Of a DNA stretch of 64,000 bases, positions 35,713 through 43,750 are shown in pieces. Origin of the DNA: Microcaldota archaeon (lineage in GTDB: Archaea; Micrarchaeota; Micrarchaeia; Micrarchaeales; Micrarchaeaceae). Below the pieces are notes generated by a model. It searched no databases. It was not told where the DNA came from and worked only from the letters and a program-made list of their open reading frames with translations. The position numbers and the translations under genes are program-made. Location of the stretch: positions 310,001 through 374,000 of the forward strand of contig JAKAWW010000001.1 of NCBI GenBank assembly GCA_021816895.1, written 5' to 3'. Position 1 is the stretch's first letter. Every line of letters begins with the position of its first letter.

Positions 35713-38142
35713 TCAAATGAAATGGTGCCTAATTCCAATGCCTTTGTATACAATGCTCTTTACAAGATCAAAAACCAGTATCAGTGCGAAGCTGAGCGCT
35801 ATTACCACCAGCAGTGAAAGCAACGATATAGGTGTGATGAAAAAGCCATAGTACGCTATCAGGGCGCCTGCCAATACCCCTATAAGAGAAGAAACCACAA
35901 GCCACTTGCTTGGCTTTGTGCTCCATATATATTTGCGATTCCTCAGGCTGTAAAGGAGCAGCTTATCGGTAACTACAAACATAAAGAATATGAAAGTCTG
36001 AAATGCCCCTATTGTTGGCTCAATGTATCTGCCTACTGGTATGAATGCCAGAGTAAGCAGGAGAAACACGGCTCCTAACACAAGCGACGTATGGGATATG
36101 CTCCTCATATTCCATGTATCTGGCTTTTTCGAATATTCTGCATTATCGGTAGAAATTGCTATATTGACTATGTCGTTGGTGAAAATAAGCAGTATAAGCT
36201 CAAACGGCAATATGGGTATCTGCTTTAGCAACATGAACGCTATCATTATGAAGAGCACTATCTGTATAACTCTAACAATTTTGAGCATCGCGTATGTCAT
36301 CATGCGCTCGAATATCCTCCTGCTTTCCTTTATTGCGTCTATTATCACGTTGAGCCCGTTTCTGATTAACACTATGCCAGCCACGCTTTTTGCAACATCT
36401 GTGGCGTTTTCTACTGCTATTCCAACCTCTGCCTGCTTTAGTGCCGGAGCGTCATTCACCCCATCTCCAGTCATTCCGACCCTGTGATTGCTTTTTTGCA
36501 GCGATTTAACTATAAGATACTTATCCTCAGGGAATATCTCAGCGAAGCCCCCAGAGCGCTCTATTGCAGCTTCAACCTGCGCTGCGCTCTTCCCTTTCAA
36601 CTCAGAAAAGTCTATTATGCTCTTATTAATGCCAACTTCTTTTGCAATCTCCTCTGCTATTTGTAGATTGTCGCCAGTGAGCATCTTTATGTCAATGCTT
36701 AATGAAGACAGCTCTGCTATGAGTCTGTTAACTCCATCACGTGGCTTATCATACAAAGCTATGATGCCGAGCACTTCTGGCTTTTTTTGGCCACTTGCTA
36801 CTGCTATTGTCCTAAAGTTGAACCTTGAAAATTCGTCAATCTTGCTCTGCATTGCTTTGTGCAATCCGCTATCAATGTTACCCACTTTCTGAATTACGCT
36901 GTACGCCCCTTTCATTGCCGTAATAAGCTTTCCCTTAAAGAGCACCTTAGCTGATGACATCTTGGTCTTTGGCTGAAAAGGGAAAAATTCCCTTACCACA
37001 TAGCCTTCAGTTGAAACGTTGCTCTCCCTAGCGTACTGAATTATCGCGTTGTCTATTGGGTCATTGTCTTCCTTCCTTGAGGCAAGGAGCGCAGCCCTTA
37101 ATACCTCTTCCTTTGTGTGCTTGCCAATTGGGAATATCTCCTTGACTTCCATCTTGTTTTCGGTAAGCGTTCCTGTTTTATCAAAGCATATAGTGTTCAA
37201 TGTGGATGTTTCCTCTATAGAGTCCAATTTTGTCACAAGAACAGATTTTTCTGCCAGTCTTTTGGTGCCCAATGCCATTGTCACCGTAAAAGCTGCAGGC
37301 AGTGCAACAGGCACTGAAGCGATCAATATTATCAGTATAAAAGGCACCATTGTTGCATAGCTTTCATGGATCCCGAATATGCCAAAAGCAAATATAACTA
37401 CAGCTATTATGGCATCAAATGATATCAGATAGCGTGTAATTTTCATTATCACGCTCTCCAGATGAGATTTTGTCCCGGCTATCTGGACAAGCTGCGTTGT
37501 GCGCCCATAATAGGTGTCATACCCTGTGGCAACGACAACGCATGTCGCTTCTCCTTCCCTCACTATAGACCCCGAATATGCCAGGTCACCTGCTTTTTTC
37601 TTCACAGGCATCGATTCGCCAGTGAGCACTGACTGGTCTATTTCGAGGCTGCTTTCATCAACGATGCGCACATCAGCAGGAACAATATCCCCAATCCTTA
37701 TGCGTATGATGTCTCCTTTTACAAGCTCCCTGGCTTCGGTTATCTTCCAAGAGTCTGATCTCAGCACTCTTGCGCTAACGCTGAGCCTTTTTTTAAGCAG
37801 CTCTATTGCGTTGTCAGCTTTGTTTTCTTCCAGGAAGCTGACTATTGCGTTAAAAATAAGTAGTGCGAGTATTACATAGAAATCCTTCATGTCGTGTATT
37901 ATAAAAGTTATGACCATTACGATTTCAAGCATGAAAGGTATCGGTCCATAAAATCTCTTTAGGAACTTCAGCAGGCGGCTCTGCTTCTTTTCCTTGATCT
38001 CGTTATACCCGTATTTCTTCAGCCTCGCCTTTGCTTCTGAATCCGTAAGCCCGTTTTTGCTGCTTTTTAGCTCGTCAAACACTTCGTTCAAAGTCTTCAT
38101 TTTTGCGGCTGGCTTGCTACTACGGTTCACAGCATTGGCCAT
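35713..38142 (-). CDS. P3A-type proton-exporting ATPase
   Basis: This P-type ATPase has ten membrane helices. It shows the actuator motif LTGES, the phosphorylation motif DKTGTLTEN (Asp near residue 320), the nucleotide domain and the hinge GMTGDGVNDAPALK. Membrane helix 4 carries PVALPAAF, characteristic of plasma-membrane proton pumps (type IIIA), and no heavy-metal CPx motif is present. It probably exports protons, useful for an acidophile. The ATG at 38142 lies after GGTG; the GTG at 38154 is inside that motif. Confidence 0.88.
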   Translation of the reverse strand: MANAVNRSSKPAAKMKTLNEVFDELKSSKNGLTDSEAKARLKKYGYNEIKEKKQSRLLKFLKRFYGPIPFMLEIVMVITFIIHDMKDFYVILALLIFNAIVSFLEENKADNAIELLKKRLSVSARVLRSDSWKITEARELVKGDIIRIRIGDIVPADVRIVDESSLEIDQSVLTGESMPVKKKAGDLAYSGSIVREGEATCVVVATGYDTYYGRTTQLVQIAGTKSHLESVIMKITRYLISFDAIIAVVIFAFGIFGIHESYATMVPFILIILIASVPVALPAAFTVTMALGTKRLAEKSVLVTKLDSIEETSTLNTICFDKTGTLTENKMEVKEIFPIGKHTKEEVLRAALLASRKEDNDPIDNAIIQYARESNVSTEGYVVREFFPFQPKTKMSSAKVLFKGKLITAMKGAYSVIQKVGNIDSGLHKAMQSKIDEFSRFNFRTIAVASGQKKPEVLGIIALYDKPRDGVNRLIAELSSLSIDIKMLTGDNLQIAEEIAKEVGINKSIIDFSELKGKSAAQVEAAIERSGGFAEIFPEDKYLIVKSLQKSNHRVGMTGDGVNDAPALKQAEVGIAVENATDVAKSVAGIVLIRNGLNVIIDAIKESRRIFERMMTYAMLKIVRVIQIVLFIMIAFMLLKQIPILPFELILLIFTNDIVNIAISTDNAEYSKKPDTWNMRSISHTSLVLGAVFLLLTLAFIPVGRYIEPTIGAFQTFIFFMFVVTDKLLLYSLRNRKYIWSTKPSKWLVVSSLIGVLAGALIAYYGFFITPISLLSLLVVIALSFALILVFDLVKSIVYKGIGIRHHFI

Positions 38143-38264
38143 TGTTTTTCGCACCTAATTTGCATTTGTGCTTTGCAATTATTATACTTTGCCACGCTCT
38201 CCGATTATCAGTATGCCAGAGTACGTAACTTTTTATTATTTGCCAGCGTATGCCTATTGATGCA

Positions 38265-38933
38265 ATGAAAACAATATGCATATCGCTTGGCGGGAGCGTG
38301 ATATTCAGGAATGAAAGTTACAATTTTGCATACCTGAAAGGCTTCTCTGGTATAATAGAAAGGCACAAAGAGTCAAAATTTGTAATTGTTACTGGTGGCG
38401 GTGCTGTAAGCCGAATGCTCGTAAGCTCTGCTAAATCACATGTAAGCAACACCTATGCCCTTGACCAGATTGGAATAATGGTGACAAGAGTAAATGCGCT
38501 TGTTCTGAGCGAAATTATAAGCGGCGCAATTTTTGTAGAAGATATTAAAGATGCAAAAACCGCGCTTCTTGGAGAAAACGTGGCTGTCATGGGCGGCCTT
38601 TTGCCTGGCATAACCACCGACGCAGTAACTGTACTGGCATGCGAGGCGCTGCAAAGCAGGCTGCTCATAAATGTGAGCAGTGATGGTTACTTGTACTCGA
38701 AAAATCCAAGATATGGCAATGCAAAGCCCATAAAAAAAGCCGATTATGACCTGCTTATAAATAGAGCCAACGAAGAAGATGAGCGTTTGCCTGGCACAAA
38801 CTTCATATTTGACAGCATAGCGGGCAAGCTTGCAAAACGCTCTGGCATAGTGCTTAAATTTGTAGATGAAAATCTTGCCGAGCTCGAGAAAGCGATAAAT
38901 GGAAAAAGCCACAAGGGCACAACAATAGGCTAG
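38265..38933 (+). CDS. pyrH: UMP kinase (archaeal type)
   Basis: This amino-acid-kinase-fold enzyme phosphorylates UMP to UDP in pyrimidine biosynthesis. It has the opening ICISLGGSVIF, the VTGGGAVSRML loop and the GGLLPGITTDAVTVLACE region. The ~222-residue length matches the archaeal form. The ATG at 38265 lies about 26-36 bases after the T-rich tract TTTTTATTATT, consistent with a leaderless transcript; an ATG at 38250 is the alternative. It converges with the dcd gene. Confidence 0.88.
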   Translation: MKTICISLGGSVIFRNESYNFAYLKGFSGIIERHKESKFVIVTGGGAVSRMLVSSAKSHVSNTYALDQIGIMVTRVNALVLSEIISGAIFVEDIKDAKTALLGENVAVMGGLLPGITTDAVTVLACEALQSRLLINVSSDGYLYSKNPRYGNAKPIKKADYDLLINRANEEDERLPGTNFIFDSIAGKLAKRSGIVLKFVDENLAELEKAINGKSHKGTTIG

Positions 38934-38935
38934 CG

Positions 38936-39475
38936 TTATTCCTTTATTGCCTTTGGCAGCTTTATTCCGTTCTGGTTGCTATATGCACCTTTGTAAAGTT
39001 TCTGCACCTTGCTTGTTGTCTTCAGGAATATCACGTGCGCGAACCTGAGCATCGGCTTGAGCTCTATCTTGTAAGGCGCATTGTTGAACACCTCCAACGT
39101 GACAGTGCCGCTGAATCCTGCATCTATTATCGTGGGTGGCATCGATAGGCCGTGCCTGGCCCATGTGCTCCGCAGTTCAACAATACCTGCTATGTCATCT
39201 GGCATAGATATGCTCTCATGAGTCGAAAGCAGCACCTGTTCATGAGGCTTTATAATCATTGATTTTACCCCCTTTTCCAAGGAATAGCTATTAGATATGC
39301 TGCTTTCATCAGCTGGATCCATCACGAAGTTATCACCCATCTCTTTGTGATGGGCTATCTCGTCGGCTAACCTGAAGTCTATGCCGTTCTCTCTCACTAT
39401 CTCTTCAGCAAACGGCTCTATCTTCAACCTGCCGCTCTTTATCATATTCAAAAGATCAAAGTCTGATAGTATCAT
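38936..39475 (-). CDS. dcd: dCTP deaminase / dUTPase-family protein
   Basis: This trimeric enzyme deaminates dCTP to dUTP, or in the bifunctional form directly to dUMP, feeding dTMP synthesis. The core motif LRSTWARHGLSMPPTIIDAG followed by FSGTVTLEV includes the catalytic Glu. The 179-residue length is normal. The ATG at 39473-39475 is preceded by GTGGT. With thymidylate kinase and UMP kinase it makes up the pyrimidine set in this window. Confidence 0.9.
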   Translation of the reverse strand: MILSDFDLLNMIKSGRLKIEPFAEEIVRENGIDFRLADEIAHHKEMGDNFVMDPADESSISNSYSLEKGVKSMIIKPHEQVLLSTHESISMPDDIAGIVELRSTWARHGLSMPPTIIDAGFSGTVTLEVFNNAPYKIELKPMLRFAHVIFLKTTSKVQKLYKGAYSNQNGIKLPKAIKE

Positions 39476-39594
39476 GCTACCACGCATATCAATATGGGAT
39501 GAATATATAAATCAAATAGCCCTAAATATCTGAAGCATTGTAAATGCATATAGCAGAGAAAGACATTTATTGATTTTTGAGCGAATATAAGTAG

Positions 39595-39669
39595 GCTCCC
39601 ATCGTCTAGCCCGGTCAAGGACACAGGCCCTTCGAGCCTGGAACTCGGGTTCAAATCCCGGCGGGAGCA
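39595..39669 (+). tRNA. tRNA-Glu (anticodon TTC)
   Basis: This cloverleaf has acceptor bases GCTCCCA and CGGGAGC with a mismatch at position 7:66 (A-C), D arm GTCT/GGAC, anticodon stem CAGGC/GCCTG with loop CCTTCGA (anticodon TTC), and T arm TCGGG-TTCAAAT-CCCGG. The discriminator is A. Position 33, nearly always U, is C here. The last four bases, AGCA, form the beginning of the 14-base direct repeat that flanks the integrated element. Confidence 0.9.
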
Positions 39670-39692
39670 CTTCCAAAATGGGGTTATATATA
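39666..39692 (+). repeat. Left element end: target-site repeat plus terminal inverted repeat
   Basis: AGCACTTCCAAAAT (39666-39679) is the left copy of the direct repeat and overlaps the last four bases of tRNA-Glu. It abuts the terminal inverted repeat GGGGTTATATATA (39680-39692) without a gap. Confidence 0.8.
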
Positions 39693-39710
39693 AATCAAAG
39701 ATTTTGAACA

Positions 39711-40706
39711 TTATATTGGAGACTTTACTAGTTTATCAACTTCCTTTACATATTTGTCTTTTAATTCGATGGCTTCTAGCCTAATCTTTTTAAAATGTGT
39801 AAAAGCAGGGCCATCTAATTTCTCTTTTAGTTCTTCATATTCTCTTTTAAGATCTGAATTTGAAATTATTTTTGAATATATGTTTGGCCATGACTCTTTC
39901 TTACAAGAAATAAGTGTATCAAATAACGCTGTCTCTAAAATTTTATTTCCATTGGTAATCTTGTCCAATTCTTTTATTACATTTATGTAGGCTTCATACA
40001 CTCTTGGCACGAGCAAGTTAAAATCTACACAAAAACCATCAATCAGACCCTGAGCTTTTTCTCTGTCTTGCTTTGAAGCCAGCCTCTGATCTGCAAGTCC
40101 TATTCTAATTTTTAATCCTTCTTTGTTGTACCAGTGCATCCCTTCTTTATTATTTAAGTCCTCCTCTATAAATTTTATGTCGGGTAGTTCTTCCACACAA
40201 TAAATTGGGAGATAAGTGAATTCTGTGCGTATTGGTTCTCTTATTAGATCAAACGATGCGGTTTGGATAGCCCGTTTAATTTTATATAATATCCCGATAA
40301 GCACTATGAGAGGCAATAAAAGAAACACGAAAGACAATGACAAAAATAACAAGGCTATATCTGTCTGTAGATTTAACTGCGTGAGTTTTATGGGTAGTGT
40401 TATAAAGTTAAAAGAGGGAAGGGCAAAGATTGTAAAAATTAAAGAGAATATAAAGAAGGCTTCAATAAGTATAAATTCAATAACAAATTTATTCTTGAAT
40501 TCTTCTTCAAATATGTTGCTTATATAATTGAATAGGATAGGCATAAATGGTATTAGAAATCCATCAATGTACAACATTATGTGTAATTCATTATTCAAAG
40601 AAGATATACTTGAGGAAACGAGAATTGCTATAACCGTTCCCACTATAGCAAAAAACAGTGAAGTCAAATAAAGTTCTAGTCTTCTAGAAGTATTTATAGC
40701 AAGCAT
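39711..40706 (-). CDS. Hypothetical membrane protein with C-terminal soluble domain (element gene)
   Basis: No family is recognised. Four hydrophobic helices occupy roughly residues 10-165; the remaining ~165 residues are charged, helical and probably cytoplasmic. It is rich in Ile, Phe and Lys, with AT-rich codons unlike the backbone genes. It is the gene closest to the left end of the element and is last in the minus-strand series. Confidence 0.55.
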   Translation of the reverse strand: MLAINTSRRLELYLTSLFFAIVGTVIAILVSSSISSLNNELHIMLYIDGFLIPFMPILFNYISNIFEEEFKNKFVIEFILIEAFFIFSLIFTIFALPSFNFITLPIKLTQLNLQTDIALLFLSLSFVFLLLPLIVLIGILYKIKRAIQTASFDLIREPIRTEFTYLPIYCVEELPDIKFIEEDLNNKEGMHWYNKEGLKIRIGLADQRLASKQDREKAQGLIDGFCVDFNLLVPRVYEAYINVIKELDKITNGNKILETALFDTLISCKKESWPNIYSKIISNSDLKREYEELKEKLDGPAFTHFKKIRLEAIELKDKYVKEVDKLVKSPI

Positions 40707-40745
40707 TCAACTCCCTTTTTATATGTGCCTTGACTTGAGTTTTGC

Positions 40746-41537
40746 TTATTTTTTAAATTCATTCAAGTACCTCTCTACAATCGTTTTTGTAGTGGGACTC
40801 AAAACAATATCTGAGCCTGATTTCCAGAACGCTAAATGGTGAACATCGCGATGATTAGGCCTGGGTTTACCTTCTGCTTCAATCAAAAATACTTTATGCA
40901 GATTCCTAATCCTTCTGCCATCATCTGGTTCATCATATTCAAATAGATATTTACAACTTGTTGCTCGTAATCCTGTTTCCTCTCTTAGCTCCCGTATAGC
41001 TGCCCTTTCTCTACTTTCCCCCCTATTTGCACCTCCACCTGGTAGCAGCCAAGTTTTATGATGAGATGCAATAAGTATTCCCTTTGGAGTATCCACTATT
41101 GCCGTACCACGTCTCCTTACAATTTGAGATTGCATATTTTCAGTTTTCAGTTTATTTTTATCTACAATTTTTAATGTATACAGATAAGTAGTTACTGGAT
41201 AGGAATACTTTCCACCATATGTTTGTCCTTGCATTATCTTTCTAAGTGTTTTTTTCTCAAATTTGATATTATTTATAGGAGTAGTTAACCAATATTCTTT
41301 ATGCAATTTATTTAGTTGGTCAATAAAATTTTTTATTCTAATTTTACATATTCCTTTAGATATCCTAAACGTGCACTTATATACCGTTGTAGGATCATAG
41401 TAAATACGAACAACTGCTTCTTTTATTGATATTGTTTGTTCTATTTTCTGACCAGCCCAAGTCCATTTTCTATGATTCCAGCTTTTATATAGGTGCTCCT
41501 CCTTAGGATGCCATAAAAAGAAATTGAATAAACCCAT
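40746..41537 (-). CDS. Nudix hydrolase with an uncharacterised N-terminal domain (element gene)
   Basis: The C-terminal half contains a complete Nudix box GANRGESRERAAIRELREET followed by GL, so it likely hydrolyses a nucleoside diphosphate linked to another group. Residues ~1-135 are an unrecognised, lysine- and tyrosine-rich domain, unusual for the family. The ATG at 41537 is preferred because GTGAT lies just before it; a GTG at 41546 is the alternative. The gene is AT-rich and part of the minus-strand series in the element. Confidence 0.75.
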   Translation of the reverse strand: MGLFNFFLWHPKEEHLYKSWNHRKWTWAGQKIEQTISIKEAVVRIYYDPTTVYKCTFRISKGICKIRIKNFIDQLNKLHKEYWLTTPINNIKFEKKTLRKIMQGQTYGGKYSYPVTTYLYTLKIVDKNKLKTENMQSQIVRRRGTAIVDTPKGILIASHHKTWLLPGGGANRGESRERAAIRELREETGLRATSCKYLFEYDEPDDGRRIRNLHKVFLIEAEGKPRPNHRDVHHLAFWKSGSDIVLSPTTKTIVERYLNEFKK

Positions 41538-41545
41538 AAATATCA

Positions 41546-41668
41546 CTATTTGATTTTACCTATAACTTTGTTGTAAGACCAATCCGCTTTCCTTCTCTTA
41601 TATGTTTCTGTATTATATCACAGCGTTGATTTATTTATACCTAACCTTTTGTAGTCTTGGGGTGTTAG
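41546..41668 (-). pseudogene. Decayed duplicate of the Cas1 C-terminal tail
   Basis: Minus-strand translation reads LTPQDYKRLGINKSTL, then an in-frame stop where the other copy has Trp, followed by degraded sequence. It matches the tail of the Cas1 fragment at 42447-42947 (LTPQDRKRLGINKSTLW). At DNA level 41621-41668 and 42525-42572 differ at only about five of 48 bases, so the duplication is fairly recent and this copy is broken. Confidence 0.75.
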
Positions 41669-41696
41669 AATTGGGTAAATGTTGAAAATGAAACTA

Positions 41697-42098
41697 TTAG
41701 ATAACATGAAAAATAATATACAAAATAATAATTACCACTATGATAATAATAATTACCACTATGATAATCCCGGCAATTTTTGCTAAAAATAGTAAAATAC
41801 GCTTGACAGCGCTCATCGCCCAACGAGCCTGTACTCTTGGATATCTGTATTTATGGTTTATATACTGTGCTTTAAGAGGCCTTTGAAAAGAAACGTTATA
41901 TTTGGCTAATTCAATTTTACTATAATTTACTAGGATTTGTCTTATTTTCTGCCTGGTATTGTGGCCCTTTAACCCATGTGATTTGAAGACTCTATGAGAA
42001 AGATTGATTATTGCTCTATTCAGCTCGTTTTCGTCTAAATTATTATGATTGTATTTGATGTATTTCTTGATCCAAAGCTTTGCATAGATAAGTTTCAT
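41697..42098 (-). CDS. Hypothetical basic protein with C-terminal membrane anchor (element gene)
   Basis: No family is recognised. The first ~105 residues are basic and helical and may bind nucleic acid or a membrane surface. The last ~30 residues are an almost pure Ile/Val hydrophobic segment (GIIIVVIIIIIVVIIILYII), a tail anchor. At DNA level this segment contains an imperfect tandem repeat (AATAATAATTACCACTATGAT twice, near 41726-41765). It lies 6 bases downstream of the 111-residue membrane protein gene. Confidence 0.5.
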   Translation of the reverse strand: MKLIYAKLWIKKYIKYNHNNLDENELNRAIINLSHRVFKSHGLKGHNTRQKIRQILVNYSKIELAKYNVSFQRPLKAQYINHKYRYPRVQARWAMSAVKRILLFLAKIAGIIIVVIIIIIVVIIILYIIFHVI

Positions 42099-42104
42099 AC
42101 GATC

Positions 42105-42440
42105 TCACAGATAGAGGATTCCGAAACCAAATGCAAAACCAATTACGTATAAAATGGTGCCTAATTTCCAATCTCCAACACTTAGTATTATTCCAAGTGT
42201 AATTACTATCCCAACTACAAATATTAAAATTCCATACCAGAATAAGTTAGTATAGCAGCTTGACGCAGCTAACGACCCACTCGGCGCAGTAGAAAAGGTT
42301 TTACATAACATATTCATTATTGTATACAGAATGCCTGTTTCAGAAACATCTTGTCCAGTAGTTAGTTTTATATGTGCCAAAAGGCCATCTACAAAACCTG
42401 TGCCAATGACTACCGATATAACTTTATCACTTTTACTCAC
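42105..42440 (-). CDS. Small membrane protein with cysteine-bearing loop (element gene)
   Basis: This 111-residue protein has an N-terminal amphipathic or hydrophobic region and two clear C-terminal membrane helices (LFWYGILIFVVGIVITLGI and the final LYVIGFAFGFGILYL). Two cysteines flank the middle loop. No family is recognised. It starts 6 bases after the Cas1 fragment's stop, so it probably shares a transcript with it. Confidence 0.5.
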   Translation of the reverse strand: MSKSDKVISVVIGTGFVDGLLAHIKLTTGQDVSETGILYTIMNMLCKTFSTAPSGSLAASSCYTNLFWYGILIFVVGIVITLGIILSVGDWKLGTILYVIGFAFGFGILYL

Positions 42441-42446
42441 TATTAT

Positions 42447-42947
42447 CTACCTATCTATCTTAGAAGCAACTTTATCATAAATCTTTATTTTCTTTCCCTC
42501 TTTTATGTGCCTCTGCATATACCACAGAGTTGATTTATTTATACCTAACCTTTTGCGGTCTTGTGGCGTTAGGCTAAGCACCTTACTGCGAATGTCTGTA
42601 CTATCAACCCTGTTTATCTTGAACTCAGGTATATCGAATTTAAGCTTGCCAGACCTGCCTATTATGTAGCTTGCAAGCAACCTGACGTTTTCATACAGAA
42701 TGTTCTGGTAGCTGTAATATTTGCCGTTGTATAACGCCCTTGCGTTGAAGTTCTGCTTTATCGTCTCAATCAATGCCTTTGCAGTATTCTCTCTTAGCCT
42801 TATGTTGTAGTTCTCTGTTACGATAAAATCAGCCTTCTTCAGCTTCTTTTCCTCTAATAGTTGTATCACTGACAAGTCGACCAACCACCTATAAAGCTCC
42901 TGGATGTCATAAACAAGCGATGCCCTGCTGTTTAATAACTCGTGCAA
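42447..42947 (-). CDS. cas1: C-terminal half of a Cas1-family integrase (truncated; casposase-like)
   Basis: The frame reads FLHELLNSRASLVYDIQELY and on to RWLVDLSVIQLL and DFIVTENYNIRL, the conserved C-terminal half of Cas1 including the His and the Asp/Glu metal ligands. It ends with a helix-turn-helix-like tail (LGINKSTLWYMQRHIKEGK). Upstream the frame continues as EVRKYINSVGLDPSIS to 43001, then meets a stop, so the first ~150-180 residues with the remaining catalytic Glu are missing. The listed start is TTG. In a tRNA-targeted element with terminal inverted repeats, a casposase origin is likelier than a CRISPR locus, of which no array was seen. Confidence 0.75.
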   Translation of the reverse strand: MHELLNSRASLVYDIQELYRWLVDLSVIQLLEEKKLKKADFIVTENYNIRLRENTAKALIETIKQNFNARALYNGKYYSYQNILYENVRLLASYIIGRSGKLKFDIPEFKINRVDSTDIRSKVLSLTPQDRKRLGINKSTLWYMQRHIKEGKKIKIYDKVASKIDR

Positions 42948-42981
42948 GAAGCTTATTGATGGATCAAGGCCAACAGAATTA

Positions 42982-43401
42982 ATGTATTTCCTAACTTCGG
43001 ATTACAAAACGGGCAAAGAATACAGTGAAAATACACAATTTTATTGGAAACCGTTCTCAGAATTCCTCTTTGGCTACATGGATCATAATGATAACAAGTA
43101 CGATGGAGAGATAGGAGAGCTAAGAAGGAAACAAATCATTATCAATGACATTGAACACATCGGGAAAGAGTCAAATAACCTTGAAGAAAGCGAGGTTATC
43201 GGTGTTTCAGATAACGATTACGTTATCTATGATAACAAAATGGAGCAGAAGATAACGGATATTATCAAGAATATGACAACGAAAGACGCTAAACGCATCG
43301 GATTATCAAAAAGGCAGTTGTTCAGGTTGAAGAAAAAGATAAAAGAAGGAAAGAAAATAGTATTAAAAAGGAAAACGATAAATAAATTGACAACGATGTA
43401 G
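42982..43401 (+). CDS. Hypothetical protein with Cas1-tail-like C terminus (element gene)
   Basis: The last ~45 residues (TTKDAKRIGLSKRQLFRLKK, then KIKEGKKIVL) resemble the helix-turn-helix-like tail of the Cas1 fragment on the opposite strand (PQDRKRLGINKSTLWYMQRH). The acidic N-terminal ~90 residues match nothing I know. It might recognise the same DNA ends as the integrase, for example as a regulator or a trans-acting end-binding protein. Its 5' end overlaps the upstream remnant of the Cas1 frame on the other strand by about 20 bases. Confidence 0.5.
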   Translation: MYFLTSDYKTGKEYSENTQFYWKPFSEFLFGYMDHNDNKYDGEIGELRRKQIIINDIEHIGKESNNLEESEVIGVSDNDYVIYDNKMEQKITDIIKNMTTKDAKRIGLSKRQLFRLKKKIKEGKKIVLKRKTINKLTTM

Positions 43402-43423
43402 TGATAGCAAACTAGGTAACATT

Positions 43424-43732
43424 ATGGCAAATTACAAATGCAAAGTTTGCGGGTATAAATGCAATACAGAAGAAGAAATGAGAGCTCATATTGCGAGTAA
43501 ACATTCAAAACTGCTTAAGACAAAAGGCAGAACTGCAAATCCGTTTATAAAGATAATAATTATCCTTCTAGCAATTCCTTATGCATTTATCGTGATGATT
43601 GCCTTTTTCGGCATAGGTAATCCCAATAGCACCCCTCTACAGATAGGAATAGATTTGTCGATTTCAATATCTCCGATCGTAATAATTTACATAGGTTATA
43701 AGCTGTCTCAAAAGGAGAACGAAAGAAATTAA
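43424..43732 (+). CDS. C2H2 zinc-finger protein with two membrane helices (element gene)
   Basis: The first ~26 residues form a classic C2H2 finger (YKCKVCGYKCNTEEEMRAHI, then ASKH). A lysine-rich linker leads to two hydrophobic helices (residues ~42-66 and ~74-92). The combination suggests a membrane-tethered DNA-, RNA- or protein-binding module, seen in some archaeal mobile elements and viruses. The gene sits between two others on the plus strand, with 22- and 18-base gaps. Confidence 0.65.
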   Translation: MANYKCKVCGYKCNTEEEMRAHIASKHSKLLKTKGRTANPFIKIIIILLAIPYAFIVMIAFFGIGNPNSTPLQIGIDLSISISPIVIIYIGYKLSQKENERN

Positions 43733-43750
43733 TTAAAGCCTAGTGATATT

